In this document: piece after piece, positions 42,998-52,118 of the stretch
How positions within the stretch are numbered: position 1 is the first letter of the stretch
Layout of the letters: each line of letters opens with the position of its first letter
From: Flammeovirga sp. OC4
Lineage (GTDB): Bacteria; Bacteroidota; Bacteroidia; Cytophagales; Flammeovirgaceae
DNA length: 64,000 nt
NCBI RefSeq assembly: GCF_000812565.1
Contig: NZ_JTAM01000002.1
Location: 124,001-188,000, forward strand
Direction: 5' to 3'
Notes under the pieces: model-generated
Databases searched by the model: none
The model's input: only the letters and a program-made list of their open reading frames with translations
What the model was told of the DNA's origin: nothing
Made by a program: the position numbers and the translations under genes

Positions 42998-44680
42998 ATG
43001 GCAGAGATGTTAAACAAGCATAGCCGCACAATTACTCAAGACGATACACAGCCTGCAGCTCAGGCCATGTTATACGGTATCGGCTTAACAGAGGAGGATA
43101 TGAACAAGCCTCAAATCGGTATTGCTAGTACTGGATATGAGGGGAACACATGTAACATGCACTTGAACGGCTTGGCTGCTGAAGTCAAGGTCGGTGTTCA
43201 AAAGTCAGACATGGTGGGCTTGATTTTCAATACGATTGGAGTAAGTGATGGTATCACTAACGGTACTATTGGTATGCGTTACTCTCTTCCTTCAAGAGAT
43301 ATCATTGCTGATTCAGTAGAAACTGTAACAAACGGACAATTCTACGATGGTTTAATTACTGTAGTAGGTTGTGATAAAAATATGCCAGGTGCCATGATGG
43401 CAATGTGTCGTATCGATCGTCCAACAATCATGTTGTATGGTGGTACTATTGCTTCAGGATGCTGGAAAAAGAAAAAATTGAACATTGTATCTGCTTTTGA
43501 AGCATTAGGTGAAAAAATCGCCGGTACAATTTCAGAAGAAGACTACAAAGGTGTAATCAAAAATGCTATTCCTGGTGCTGGTGCTTGTGGTGGTATGTAT
43601 ACTGCTAACACAATGGCTTCAGCGATCGAGGCAATGGGTATGAGTTTACCTTACTCTTCATCAAACCCTGCAGTAAGTCAAAACAAAAAAGACGAGTGCC
43701 AGAACTTAGGTCCTGCTATTCGTAACCTTTTAGAGCTTGACTTAAAACCATCAGATATCTTAACAAAAGCATCTTTTGAAAATGCATTGGCTGTAATTAT
43801 GGCTTTAGGTGGATCAACAAACGCTACATTGCACATGTTGGCTATCGCGAAAGCAGCAGACGTTGAGTTGACATTAGATGATATTCAAAGAGTTTCTGAT
43901 AAAGTACCATTCTTCGCAGACTTGAAACCTTCAGGTAAATACTTGATGGAAGATGTATTTGCAGTAGGTGGTATCCCTGCAGTAATGAAAACATTATTGA
44001 ACTGGGGCTTATTAGACGGTTCTTGTATGACTGTTACTGGTAAAACAATTGCTGAAAACTTGGCAGATGTTGATCCACTAGGTAGCGATCAAGACTTGAT
44101 GAGACCTCAAGACAATCCAATCAAATCAACTGGTCACTTACAAATCCTTTACGGAAACTTAGCAACAGAAGGTTCTGTAGCGAAGATTACGGGTAAAGAA
44201 GGTGAGAAATTCGTAGGTCCTGCAAAAGTATTCAACGATGAGTTTGCTGTGATTGAAGGTATTTCTAACGGAGAAGTGAGTAAAGGTGAAGTAGTTGTGA
44301 TCCGTTACGAAGGTCCAAAAGGTGGTCCTGGTATGCCGGAGATGTTAAAGCCAACTTCAGCAATTATGGGTGCAGGTCTTGGTAAAGACGTAGCCTTGAT
44401 TACTGACGGACGTTTCTCAGGTGGTACTCACGGTTTCGTAGTAGGACATATCACACCTGAAGCAGCGGTTGGTGGTAACTTAGCATTAGTAGAAGATGGT
44501 GATATCATCACAATTGATGCCGTTAGTAACAAAATCGAAGTAGCAGTTTCTGACGAGGAATTGGCAGAAAGAAGAAAGGCATGGGTTGCACCAGAGCCTA
44601 AGTTTAAGAAAGGAATCTTATATAAATATATAAAAACAGTTTCTTCAGCATCTGAGGGATGTGTTACTGATGAATTTTAA
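42998..44680 (+). CDS. ilvD: Dihydroxy-acid dehydratase
   Basis: 560 residues. This Fe-S enzyme dehydrates dihydroxyisovalerate and dihydroxymethylvalerate to the keto acids used by IlvE. The three cluster-ligand cysteines are visible in [31 protein letters not shown] and [16 protein letters not shown]. The C-terminal half has [12 protein letters not shown] and [20 protein letters not shown], both diagnostic. Full length for the family. Second gene of the operon; its substrate is the product of IlvC, which is missing here. Confidence 0.98.
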   Translation: MAEMLNKHSRTITQDDTQPAAQAMLYGIGLTEEDMNKPQIGIASTGYEGNTCNMHLNGLAAEVKVGVQKSDMVGLIFNTIGVSDGITNGTIGMRYSLPSRDIIADSVETVTNGQFYDGLITVVGCDKNMPGAMMAMCRIDRPTIMLYGGTIASGCWKKKKLNIVSAFEALGEKIAGTISEEDYKGVIKNAIPGAGACGGMYTANTMASAIEAMGMSLPYSSSNPAVSQNKKDECQNLGPAIRNLLELDLKPSDILTKASFENALAVIMALGGSTNATLHMLAIAKAADVELTLDDIQRVSDKVPFFADLKPSGKYLMEDVFAVGGIPAVMKTLLNWGLLDGSCMTVTGKTIAENLADVDPLGSDQDLMRPQDNPIKSTGHLQILYGNLATEGSVAKITGKEGEKFVGPAKVFNDEFAVIEGISNGEVSKGEVVVIRYEGPKGGPGMPEMLKPTSAIMGAGLGKDVALITDGRFSGGTHGFVVGHITPEAAVGGNLALVEDGDIITIDAVSNKIEVAVSDEELAERRKAWVAPEPKFKKGILYKYIKTVSSASEGCVTDEF

Positions 44681-44713
44681 TCAGTAATTAGAGAAGTACA
44701 AAATTGTTTCAAT

Positions 44714-46456
44714 ATGAGTACAGCGACAAAAGAAATGGCCAAAGAAGCAAAGACAGTAGGTCAAAAACCACAAAGAGTTACAGGAGCAGAGGCAGTGTTA
44801 ATGGCACTTGTAGAGGAAGGAGTTGATACACTCTTTGGGTACCCAGGTGGAGCGATTATGCCTGTGTATGATAAGCTCTATCATTATGAGGACAAGTTAA
44901 ACCACATTCTTGTACGCCACGAGCAGGGTGCTGCTCATGCTGCACAAGGATATTCTCGAGTCAATCATAAAGTGGGTGTCTGTGTTGCAACTTCTGGTCC
45001 AGGAGCGACAAACTTGATTACAGGTCTTGCAGATGCAATGATCGATTCTACTCCAATGGTAGCAATCACTGGTCAAGTAGCTTCTCATTTGTTAGGAACT
45101 GATGCATTCCAAGAGACAGATGTTGTAGGTATCTCTACTCCAGTTACGAAGTGGAACTACCAAGTAACAAAAGCATCTGAAATTCCTGAAGCGATTGCAA
45201 AAGCTTTCTACATTGCAAAAAGCGGTCGTCCAGGTCCTGTATTGATTGATATTACAAAGGATGCTCAATTTGAAGAGGTTGACTTTGAATATAAACCTTG
45301 TACAAAAGTACGTAGTTACAAGCCAGTGCCAGTTGCTTCTGAGGAATCAATTGAAGCGGCAGCTGATTTAATCAACAAGGCGAAAAAACCATATATCTTG
45401 GTAGGTCATGGTGTAATGCTTTCTAAAGCCGAAAATGAGTTACTCGCTTTCGCTGAAAAAGCAGGAATTCCAATGGCATCAACGCTATTAGGTTTGTCAG
45501 CTGTTCCTCATGATCACCCACTATATGTTGGTTATTTAGGAATGCATGGTAACTATGGGCCGAATATCAAAACAAATGAGTGTGATCTTTTGATTGCTGT
45601 AGGTATGCGTTTTGATGACCGTGTTACAGGTGATTTAAAAAGATATGCAAAGCAGGCGAAAGTAATTCATATTGAAATTGATCCATCAGAGATCGATAAA
45701 AATGTCAAAACTGATGTAGCTGTCATTTCAGATGCAAAAGCGGCTTTAGAAAGAATTACTCCTAAGTTGAAAGAAGCAAAACATGAAGAATGGTTAGCTG
45801 AATTCCATGCTTGTGATGAAATCGAACAGAAAGAAGTTAAAGATTATGCATTAGGTTCTTCTACTGAAAAAGTGAAGATGTCTGAGGTAATCAAAATGCT
45901 TTCTGATAAAACAAAAGGTGAGGCGGTAGTCGTTACTGATGTTGGACAACATCAAATGGAAGCCTCTCGCTATTATGAATTCAAACGTACAGATAGTATT
46001 GTAAGTTCTGGTGGTTTGGGAACTATGGGATTCGCATTACCTGCTGCATTAGGAGCAGCAATGGGAGCACCTGATAGAACAGTCGTTTCTATTTCTGGAG
46101 ATGGCGGTTACCAAATGACAGTACAAGAATTAGGGACAATATTCCAATATAAAATCCCTGTAAAGATTCTAGTACTTAACAATAGTTTCCTTGGAATGGT
46201 ACGTCAATGGCAAGAATTATTCTTCGATAGTCGTTACTCATTCACTGAAATGGTAAATCCAGATTTTGTGAAGTTAGCTGAATCATACTATATCAAAGCT
46301 GACAAAGCAGAGACAAGAGAATCTTTAAGTGATAAAATGGACGAATGGTTAAACGCTGAAGGACCATGTTTCTTGGAAGTAGTTGTGGAAAAAGAATCAA
46401 ACGTTTTCCCAATGATCCAAACAGGTGCTGCAGTTTCAGAAGTTCGTTTGAAGTAA
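44714..46456 (+). CDS. ilvB: Acetolactate synthase, large subunit
   Basis: 580 residues. This ThDP-dependent enzyme condenses pyruvate with pyruvate or 2-ketobutyrate, the first common step. It has the three domains of the family: N-terminal [19 protein letters not shown] with the catalytic Glu in [16 protein letters not shown]; a central FAD-binding-like part; and the C-terminal ThDP motif [12 protein letters not shown] ending near [13 protein letters not shown]. Its neighbour ilvN, 12 bases downstream, encodes the regulatory subunit. Confidence 0.98.
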   Translation: MSTATKEMAKEAKTVGQKPQRVTGAEAVLMALVEEGVDTLFGYPGGAIMPVYDKLYHYEDKLNHILVRHEQGAAHAAQGYSRVNHKVGVCVATSGPGATNLITGLADAMIDSTPMVAITGQVASHLLGTDAFQETDVVGISTPVTKWNYQVTKASEIPEAIAKAFYIAKSGRPGPVLIDITKDAQFEEVDFEYKPCTKVRSYKPVPVASEESIEAAADLINKAKKPYILVGHGVMLSKAENELLAFAEKAGIPMASTLLGLSAVPHDHPLYVGYLGMHGNYGPNIKTNECDLLIAVGMRFDDRVTGDLKRYAKQAKVIHIEIDPSEIDKNVKTDVAVISDAKAALERITPKLKEAKHEEWLAEFHACDEIEQKEVKDYALGSSTEKVKMSEVIKMLSDKTKGEAVVVTDVGQHQMEASRYYEFKRTDSIVSSGGLGTMGFALPAALGAAMGAPDRTVVSISGDGGYQMTVQELGTIFQYKIPVKILVLNNSFLGMVRQWQELFFDSRYSFTEMVNPDFVKLAESYYIKADKAETRESLSDKMDEWLNAEGPCFLEVVVEKESNVFPMIQTGAAVSEVRLK

Positions 46457-46468
46457 AAAATTAAGATT

Positions 46469-47011
46469 ATGGAAAAGCAAAGATTCACATTATCCATTTT
46501 TACAGAGAACGTAGTAGGCTTAACGAACCGTATCTCCATCATCTTCACAAGAAGAAAAATCAATATTGAAAGCTTAACTACTTCAGCTTCGGAGATTGAG
46601 CACGTTCACCGTTTTACGATTGTATTCTATTCAGATTGTAAAGAATCAGCGGAAAAGGTAGCAAAGCAAATTGAGAAGCAAATTGATGTGGTGCGTTGTT
46701 TCCTTTATGAAGACAGCGAAACAATCTATCAAGAAGTAGCTTTATATAAAGTAGCAGTTGATAACCTAAAAGATTCAGATATGGTCGAGGAGATCGTAAG
46801 AAAGAATCATGCAAGAATATTAGCCGCAAAAGCTGACTTCCTAGTGATTGAAAAAACAGGTCATGAAGAAGAAACACACGCTTTGTATGAAGAGCTAAAA
46901 CCTTATGGTTTAATGCAGTTTGGTCGCTCTGGACGTATTTCTTTATCAAAAGAACGTCAGGAGATCAGTAGCTTACTTGCAGAATATGATCAAGAGGAAG
47001 TAACAGTGTAA
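46469..47011 (+). CDS. ilvN: Acetolactate synthase, small (regulatory) subunit
   Basis: 180 residues. The N-terminal ACT domain (FTLSIFTENVVGLTNRISII, then RRKINIESLTTSASE) binds the feedback inhibitor, normally Val. The ALS_ss_C part with EVALYKVAV and RAKADFLVIEKTG-like sequence (here ILAAKADFLVIEKTG) follows. The subunit activates IlvB and makes it sensitive to feedback. It follows ilvB with a 12-base gap. The ilvC remnant begins 46 bases after its stop. Confidence 0.95.
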   Translation: MEKQRFTLSIFTENVVGLTNRISIIFTRRKINIESLTTSASEIEHVHRFTIVFYSDCKESAEKVAKQIEKQIDVVRCFLYEDSETIYQEVALYKVAVDNLKDSDMVEEIVRKNHARILAAKADFLVIEKTGHEEETHALYEELKPYGLMQFGRSGRISLSKERQEISSLLAEYDQEEVTV

Positions 47012-47057
47012 GGTTAAATAACCTTCCAAAATAAGAGAACTACAAATAATTAATATT

Positions 47058-47159
47058 ATGGCAGAGACGGATTTTGAAGGAGTAGTTGAGAGCGTAGTAC
47101 TACGTGAAGAATTTCCTTTGAAAGAAGCTCAAGAAGTTCTAAAATTCCTCTATCTATAG
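47058..47159 (+). pseudogene. ilvC: Truncated ilvC: 5' remnant of ketol-acid reductoisomerase
   Basis: A 33-codon frame, ATG at 47058 and TAG at 47157. Its first 29 residues (MAETDFEGVVESVV, then LREEFPLKEAQEVLK) align without gaps to the N-terminus of Bacteroidetes IlvC, which as I know the family reads M-A-x-L-N-F-G-G-x-x-E-x-V-V-x-R-D/E-E-F-P-L-x-x-A-x-E-V-L-K and continues into the NADPH-binding GYGxQG loop. Here FLYL and a stop follow instead, and no later part of ilvC is found in any frame downstream. It lies at the operon position where ilvC is usual. An internal deletion is the simplest reading; a retained small peptide is possible. Confidence 0.75.
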
Positions 47160-47167
47160 ATACATTT

Positions 47168-47195
47168 AAAGGGATGGTTTCGGCTGTCCCTTTTT
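47168..47195 (+). terminator. Intrinsic terminator behind the ilvC remnant
   Basis: AAAGGGA pairs with TCCCTTT around a 12-base loop and is followed by more T. It starts 8 bases after the remnant's stop and was presumably the original ilvC/operon terminator. It separates ilvA from the upstream genes. Confidence 0.75.
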
Positions 47196-47282
47196 ACTTT
47201 TTAAATAGATAAGTACAAGGCGTTTTTAAATACTTAATTCTATTTTACAAAAAAACTTCCGCCCTTATCAAAGGGAAATATC

Positions 47283-48551
47283 ATGGCAGAAACAGAAGAA
47301 TTGGTAGGTTTACCAAGTGTAGAATCTATCGTAAAAGCACATAGAAAATTAAAGGATGTTGTTACGAGAACACCTTTAATGAGAAATATGAACTTGTCTG
47401 AAAGATATCAGGCTGATATTTGGTTGAAGAGAGAAGATCTTCAGATTGTACGCTCTTATAAATTGAGAGGTGCTTACAATAAGATCTCATCTTTATCCAT
47501 TGATGAGCAGAAGAAAGGTATTGTGTGTGCTAGTGCAGGCAATCATGCTCAAGGTGTCGCTTATTCTTGTAAAGTGCTAGGTATTCATGGTGTGATTTAT
47601 ATGCCAGCTCCAACACCAAACCAAAAAGTAAGTCAGGTGAGAATGTGGGGGAAAGATATGGTGGAAGTAGTACTGACTGGAGATACTTTCGATGATGCGT
47701 ATGCTGCAGCAATGCAACGTTGTGAGGAAGAAGGACGAGTATTTATCCATCCTTTTGATGATCCTAAAGTAATAGAAGGTCAAGGTACAGTAGGACTGGA
47801 GATCTTAGAAGACGCTAAGGACGATATAGATTACCTTGTAATGCCAATTGGTGGTGGTGGATTGTCATCTGGTGTTGGAAGCTATTTCAAGCAAATCAGC
47901 CCTAGTACAAAGCTGATAGGAGTAGAACCTGAAGGTGCTCCAGCCATGAAGGTGTCTATTGACAAAGATGAAGTGGTAACATTACCTAAAATTGAGAAAT
48001 TTGTGGATGGTGCTGCTGTACAAAGAGTAGGTGATAATACTTTTAAAATCGCGAAGCAGTTTTTAGAAGATGTTATTTTAGTACCTGAAGGAAAAGTATG
48101 TTCGACTATTTTGCGTCTATACAACGAGGATGCTATTGTAGTAGAGCCTGCAGGTGCTTTATCGATTTCAGCTTTGGATGCTATCAAAGATGAAATAAAA
48201 GGAAAGAGAGTGGTGTGTGTAGTGAGTGGGTCTAATAATGATATCGGTCGTATGGAAGAGATCAAGGAACGTTCTCTTTTATATGAAGGATATAAACATT
48301 ATTTCATGGTGAGATTCCCTCAGAGAGCAGGTGCTTTAAGAGAATTCTTGGCTGAAGTTTTAGGTCCAAATGACGATATTGTTCACTTTGAATACACGAA
48401 AAAAGTGAACAGAGAGAAGGCTCCAGCTATTGTTGGGATTGAAGTAAAGTACCCTTCAGACTTCGATAGTTTGACAGAACGAATGACTCAAGGAGGTTAT
48501 AAATTTGAGCTTCTCAACGAAAATCAAGATATGTTCAACTTTTTGATATGA
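47283..48551 (+). CDS. ilvA: Threonine ammonia-lyase (threonine dehydratase)
   Basis: 422 residues. It deaminates threonine to 2-ketobutyrate, the committed step to Ile. PLP-binding Lys60 is in VRSYKLRGAYNKI. The glycine-rich phosphate loop PIGGGGLSSGVGSYF follows, then CVVSGSNNDIGRMEEI. The C-terminal 85 residues form one ACT-like regulatory domain (HYFMVRFPQRAGALREFLAE), the short IlvA form. It is separated from the ilvEDBN genes by a terminator, so it needs its own promoter or read-through. A small CCCTT/AAGGG hairpin (47262-47275) sits directly before its ATG. Confidence 0.96.
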   Translation: MAETEELVGLPSVESIVKAHRKLKDVVTRTPLMRNMNLSERYQADIWLKREDLQIVRSYKLRGAYNKISSLSIDEQKKGIVCASAGNHAQGVAYSCKVLGIHGVIYMPAPTPNQKVSQVRMWGKDMVEVVLTGDTFDDAYAAAMQRCEEEGRVFIHPFDDPKVIEGQGTVGLEILEDAKDDIDYLVMPIGGGGLSSGVGSYFKQISPSTKLIGVEPEGAPAMKVSIDKDEVVTLPKIEKFVDGAAVQRVGDNTFKIAKQFLEDVILVPEGKVCSTILRLYNEDAIVVEPAGALSISALDAIKDEIKGKRVVCVVSGSNNDIGRMEEIKERSLLYEGYKHYFMVRFPQRAGALREFLAEVLGPNDDIVHFEYTKKVNREKAPAIVGIEVKYPSDFDSLTERMTQGGYKFELLNENQDMFNFLI

Positions 48552-48702
48552 TTTTGTGATTTATCTTATTGTTGTAAATCAGAGTATTATGATTTTGTTA
48601 AGATAAAATTACAATTTTAATACCCGCTATAGTTTGGATTATCCAAATCAAGGGTGCATATTTGCATCGCTTTTAAGAAAAACGCCTCTTAAAAAGCGAC
48701 CA

Positions 48703-48779
48703 GGAGCAGTAGTTCAGTTGGTTAGAATACCTGCCTGTCACGCAGGGGGTCGCGGGTTCGAGTCCCGTCTGTTCCGCCA
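48703..48779 (+). tRNA. tRNA-Asp (GTC)
   Basis: 77 bases with encoded CCA. Acceptor GGAGCAG/CTGTTCC (one G-T), anticodon stem CCTGC/GCAGG with loop CTGTCAC giving anticodon GTC, T arm GCGGG-TTCGAGT-CCCGT, and discriminator G as expected for Asp. Confidence 0.97.
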
Positions 48780-48815
48780 ACAAGTCTTCATCAAGACTTT
48801 CAAAAATCGATGACT

Positions 48816-48892
48816 GGAGCAGTAGTTCAGTTGGTTAGAATACCTGCCTGTCACGCAGGGGGTCGCGGGTTCGAGTCCCGTCTGTTCCGCCA
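48816..48892 (+). tRNA. tRNA-Asp (GTC), identical second copy
   Basis: Base-for-base identical to the copy at 48703-48779. The 36-base spacer contains a perfect AAGTCTT/AAGACTT hairpin (48782-48799), a likely processing or pause structure. Both are probably cut from one transcript ending at 48938. Confidence 0.97.
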
Positions 48893-48905
48893 ACCAATTC
48901 AAGGG

Positions 48906-48938
48906 AAAGACAAGTTCGTTATGGACTTGTCTTTTTTT
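48906..48938 (+). terminator. Intrinsic terminator of the tRNA-Asp pair
   Basis: AAGACAAGTTC pairs with GGACTTGTCTT (one T-G) around a short loop and is followed by seven T. It ends the tRNA transcript just before the convergent pseudouridine synthase gene. Confidence 0.9.
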
Positions 48939-48944
48939 ATGTCT

Positions 48945-49886
48945 TTACATTAAAAGCTCTTTTATATCATTTGATAAATCAGAATCAAACGCAAGAACTG
49001 TGTTTTGATCGATGGGCGAGATAAAATGTAATGTTTTAGCGTGAAGGCAATGACGTCCTATCTCATTTTGAATTTTTCTATCCAATACTAAATAAGGTAC
49101 CTCATAGCGCACATCTCCAACTAAGGGGTGTCCCATAAATTGCATGTGTACTCTAATCTGATGCGTTCTACCAGTTTCTAACCTACATTCTACCAAAGTG
49201 AACTTCGAATAACGCTGTAGTACCTTGTAATGCGTTATAGCCTCTTTACCAAAAGACTTATCTTCTGAAACCTCAATGCTTCTTTCATTTTCTGGGTGTC
49301 TCCCGATATGTTGATGTATTGTTCCTTGATCTTCTTTTATATTTCCCCATACTAAGGCATTATAAATTCTGAAGGGTTTCATTTTCTTAAACTGCTGACT
49401 TAAAAAATGTCTGGCCTTCTCAGTTTTCGCTAAAACCAATACTCCACTTGTATCTTTATCCAAACGTTGGACAATACAGTCTTTTAAGAGTACCTCTTTC
49501 TGATTCGTTTTTCTATAATACGTCTTTAATGCGTTTTGAACAGTATTGCCATAATTCCCTAGTCCAGGGTGCATCGGCATTAGTGCAGGTTTATTGATTA
49601 CAATACACTCACTGTCTTCATGGAGTACTTCTAAGGGGTAATCATACTCTAGCAGTTCAGTAAGCTTATTGAAAGGCTCATACCATCGTATGACGTCATC
49701 AGGTTTTACAAGGTAACTTGCTTTTGACTTTTTATCATTGACAGTGACCATTTCAGTTTTTATTTTCTTCTGAATGATATTTCTACTCTTATTGGGTAAG
49801 TTTAAAGAAAGAAAATGATCCAAGCGTACCTGTTTTCCTGCTTTTGGTACGGTAAATTCTTCATGAAGGTGCTTCTTTTCTATCAT
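48945..49886 (-). CDS. RluA-family rRNA/tRNA pseudouridine synthase
   Basis: 313 residues from the ATG at 49886. The longer frame starts at TTG with 15 foreign residues and would leave only 22 bases to the divergent gene. An S4 RNA-binding domain (VRLDHFLSLNLPNKSRNIIQ) precedes the catalytic domain with the RluA signature IVQRLDKDTSGVLVLAK (catalytic Asp). LETGRTHQIRVHMQFMGHPLVGD follows. It isomerises uridines in 23S rRNA (RluC/RluD-type); the exact position cannot be told. Confidence 0.92.
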   Translation of the reverse strand: MIEKKHLHEEFTVPKAGKQVRLDHFLSLNLPNKSRNIIQKKIKTEMVTVNDKKSKASYLVKPDDVIRWYEPFNKLTELLEYDYPLEVLHEDSECIVINKPALMPMHPGLGNYGNTVQNALKTYYRKTNQKEVLLKDCIVQRLDKDTSGVLVLAKTEKARHFLSQQFKKMKPFRIYNALVWGNIKEDQGTIHQHIGRHPENERSIEVSEDKSFGKEAITHYKVLQRYSKFTLVECRLETGRTHQIRVHMQFMGHPLVGDVRYEVPYLVLDRKIQNEIGRHCLHAKTLHFISPIDQNTVLAFDSDLSNDIKELLM

Positions 49887-49953
49887 TCTCTTTTTTTGTT
49901 GTATGATCCAAGCTACAAAGTTAACTTGCAAGACTTATTGATGGAATAAAAAT

Positions 49954-51141
49954 ATGGAAGAAAATAAAGAGCCGAAGCAAGATATAGAACAACCCCAATT
50001 TGAACCTACTCCAAAGGAAGAAAAAGTAGGAATGGTATGGTGGAAACACCTTTTACTATTTGTAGTTACTTTAATGGCAACCACATTTGCGGGTTTGGAG
50101 TGGTTATATGGTAAATCCATTCTTTTTTCACCTATTACTCCTGAAGAGTGGTTGGGCGCTCTTTCTTATTCAGTTTCATTTCTTGGAATATTGACAGTAC
50201 ATGAATTCGGACATTACTTTACAGCTAAATACCATAAGCTTAAAGTTACCTTACCTTATTATCTTCCTGTATGGTTTTTTAGTTTAGGTCCGTCAATAGG
50301 GTCATTTGGTGCTTTTATCAAAATAAAGAGCATGATCAAAACAAGAAATGCATTTTTTGATGTAGGAGTTTCAGGTCCATTAGCAGGCTTTGTAGCAGCT
50401 TTGATCATTTTGTTTTATGGTTTTACTCATCTTCCTCCTGCAGACTATATTTATCAGATTCACCCCAACTATGAGGAATACGGAGCTAATTATGCAGAAT
50501 ATGTTTATGATGAGTTAGAAGAAGGTGAGGATTTTATGCTGGGAACCAATTTATTATTTGAATTTTTCAAGCATTATGTCGCTTCAGATCCATCATTAGT
50601 GCCTAATCCGCATGAAATGATGCATTATCCTTATTTATTTGCGGGCTTCTTGGCTTGTTTTTTCACTGCTTTGAATTTACTTCCTTTTGGGCAACTCGAT
50701 GGAGGACATGCATTGTACAGTATTATAGGTTATAAGCGATTTAGACAGTTATTACCTTTCACATTTGCAGCCTTTTTATATTGGGGAGGGTTAGGTTTAT
50801 TTTCAGCCAATGATAATCATGAGTACCTTTTGAGTTATGCACCGTTATATCTTCTCTACTTGTACTTTGTTTCCATGAAGTTATTCAAAGATAAAGTAAC
50901 GATTGCTCTTTATGCAATGGGGATTTTCACTGCACAATTTATTACTGTTACTTTTATCCCTACTGCCATGGGATATACAGGTTGGCTATTTTTTGGATTA
51001 ATCTTGTCAAGGTTTATCGGATTACATCATCCGCCGGCCTTATATAATAAAGGTGTTGATACCAAACGAAAGATTGTCGGAATCATCACCTTGATTGTTT
51101 TTATTTTATGCTTTACACCTACTCCATTTATTATGAATTAA
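49954..51141 (+). CDS. Site-2 protease family (M50) membrane metalloprotease
   Basis: 395 residues. A polar N-terminus (1-28) is followed by about seven to eight membrane helices. The zinc motif HEFGHYFTAKYH (His83, Glu84, His87) lies in the second helix and the third ligand is the Asp in LNLLPFGQLDGGHALY. GPSIGSFGAFIKIKS and the VGVSGPLAGFVAAL loop between them are typical of the group III/EGY1-like site-2 proteases. It would cut membrane-embedded proteins in regulated intramembrane proteolysis, but no anti-sigma factor lies next to it. Convergent with cas6. Confidence 0.92.
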   Translation: MEENKEPKQDIEQPQFEPTPKEEKVGMVWWKHLLLFVVTLMATTFAGLEWLYGKSILFSPITPEEWLGALSYSVSFLGILTVHEFGHYFTAKYHKLKVTLPYYLPVWFFSLGPSIGSFGAFIKIKSMIKTRNAFFDVGVSGPLAGFVAALIILFYGFTHLPPADYIYQIHPNYEEYGANYAEYVYDELEEGEDFMLGTNLLFEFFKHYVASDPSLVPNPHEMMHYPYLFAGFLACFFTALNLLPFGQLDGGHALYSIIGYKRFRQLLPFTFAAFLYWGGLGLFSANDNHEYLLSYAPLYLLYLYFVSMKLFKDKVTIALYAMGIFTAQFITVTFIPTAMGYTGWLFFGLILSRFIGLHHPPALYNKGVDTKRKIVGIITLIVFILCFTPTPFIMN

Positions 51142-51163
51142 TAATTGGGAGTAGAGAATTAAA

Positions 51164-51955
51164 TTACTGAGAATTTTCTTCGTCTACGATGTAGGGTTTC
51201 TTTTCTGGATTAAAATATGGGATATCTAACATACCAAATCCATGAGCAGTTAATTCACCAAAACCATTATGGTAAATAAATTCCTGCACTTCTGGAGCTG
51301 CGAGTATCTCAAATGGTAAAGTATATCCTCTTGCTTCCTTGATTTCTCCATTTTTAATAACAGAGTAGATTCGGGCAAACTTCTTGTCCATTCGATTAAT
51401 TCTGGCCAAATAATCTTGATCAGGAATCACTTGGAATCTGAAAAAAGAAGCGATTTGCTCTTGCGTATACAAACCTGAACTTTCCATTCTAAACATTGTA
51501 GAATCATACAACATGTCTGAAAAGTCATCACTTATTGGATTGACAAACATCTTATTGTTTAACCCTTGAATATCGTGAAAAGGTACAATGGGAGAAATGC
51601 ATAGGTATTTCATTGACTCACTGAATTGAGGAACTTCTTCTACCTCAACACTGTCAGCTTGTAACATTAAATTACCTAAGAGAATGTGAGACTCTCTGAA
51701 TAACCCATTTACGATACTATCAACGAATTCTTTGTTTGGGCTGGTTAATACGATGGTCGCTTTTTTTGAAAAATAATGTAATCCTTCTCGGCCAACTTTA
51801 GTCTGCCCTTTAAGTCCAGAAAAAGTAAAATTGGCATTATCAAATAAGTTATTATCAGCACATGCTATCTTTAGCATATTCTGAACAAGTTTTTGGTGGT
51901 GGAAGGGTAAAATAGCACCCTTGTTACGGAGATTGAAGATTATTCTTATGCGCAC
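51164..51955 (-). CDS. cas6: Orphan Cas6-family CRISPR endoribonuclease
   Basis: 263 residues. The N-terminal ferredoxin-like fold opens MRIRIIFNLRNKGAILPFHH with the family phrase I-L-P-x-x-x-Q-x-L-V-Q. The C-terminal Gly-rich loop FGELTAHGFGMLDI matches the Cas6 G-rich motif (G-x-x-x-x-x-x-G-F-G). His19 or His20 may be catalytic. Cas6 enzymes cut CRISPR precursor RNA inside the repeat. No CRISPR array, no repeat unit and no other cas gene is present in this window. It could serve a distant array or another RNA. It lies downstream of asnB on the same strand. Confidence 0.82.
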   Translation of the reverse strand: MRIRIIFNLRNKGAILPFHHQKLVQNMLKIACADNNLFDNANFTFSGLKGQTKVGREGLHYFSKKATIVLTSPNKEFVDSIVNGLFRESHILLGNLMLQADSVEVEEVPQFSESMKYLCISPIVPFHDIQGLNNKMFVNPISDDFSDMLYDSTMFRMESSGLYTQEQIASFFRFQVIPDQDYLARINRMDKKFARIYSVIKNGEIKEARGYTLPFEILAAPEVQEFIYHNGFGELTAHGFGMLDIPYFNPEKKPYIVDEENSQ

Positions 51956-52022
51956 CTTCTAAAAAATTTGTAGTTGGTAACTTTCAATAGGATAAATCCT
52001 AGATAGATAAAAAAATTAATAA

Positions 52023-52058
52023 AGTGTTTAAACACTCGTAAAATACCTCATTGAGGTA
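52023..52058 (-). terminator. Two palindromes between asnB and cas6, possible weak terminator
   Basis: AGTGTTTAAACACT (52023-52036) is a perfect 14-base palindrome, and TACCTC-ATT-GAGGTA (52044-52058) a 6-bp hairpin followed on the minus strand by TTTT. Together they may weaken or end asnB transcription before cas6. An operator role is also possible. Confidence 0.4.
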
Positions 52059-52118
52059 GATTACTTAATATCATTAATTTATCCGAATTAAAGTAATTTT
52101 TTTGATAAAAATATATTT

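Noticed and set aside
46469-47195. The short frame after ilvN as a second leader peptide for ilvA
   Set aside because: It has no Ile codon, no alternative pairing to its hairpin was found, and its sequence is explained better as the start of ilvC.
47882-48265. 127-codon frame antisense to ilvA
   Set aside because: Shadow frame opposite conserved PLP-enzyme sequence.
48559-48608. Inverted repeat TTTATCTTA ... TAAGATAAA and a direct repeat ATGATTTTGT after ilvA
   Set aside because: No T-run follows either side, so it is not a convincing terminator. AT-rich sequence makes such repeats likely by chance.
51142-52118. CRISPR array next to cas6
   Set aside because: Both flanks were read for repeated 25-40 base units; only single palindromes occur.
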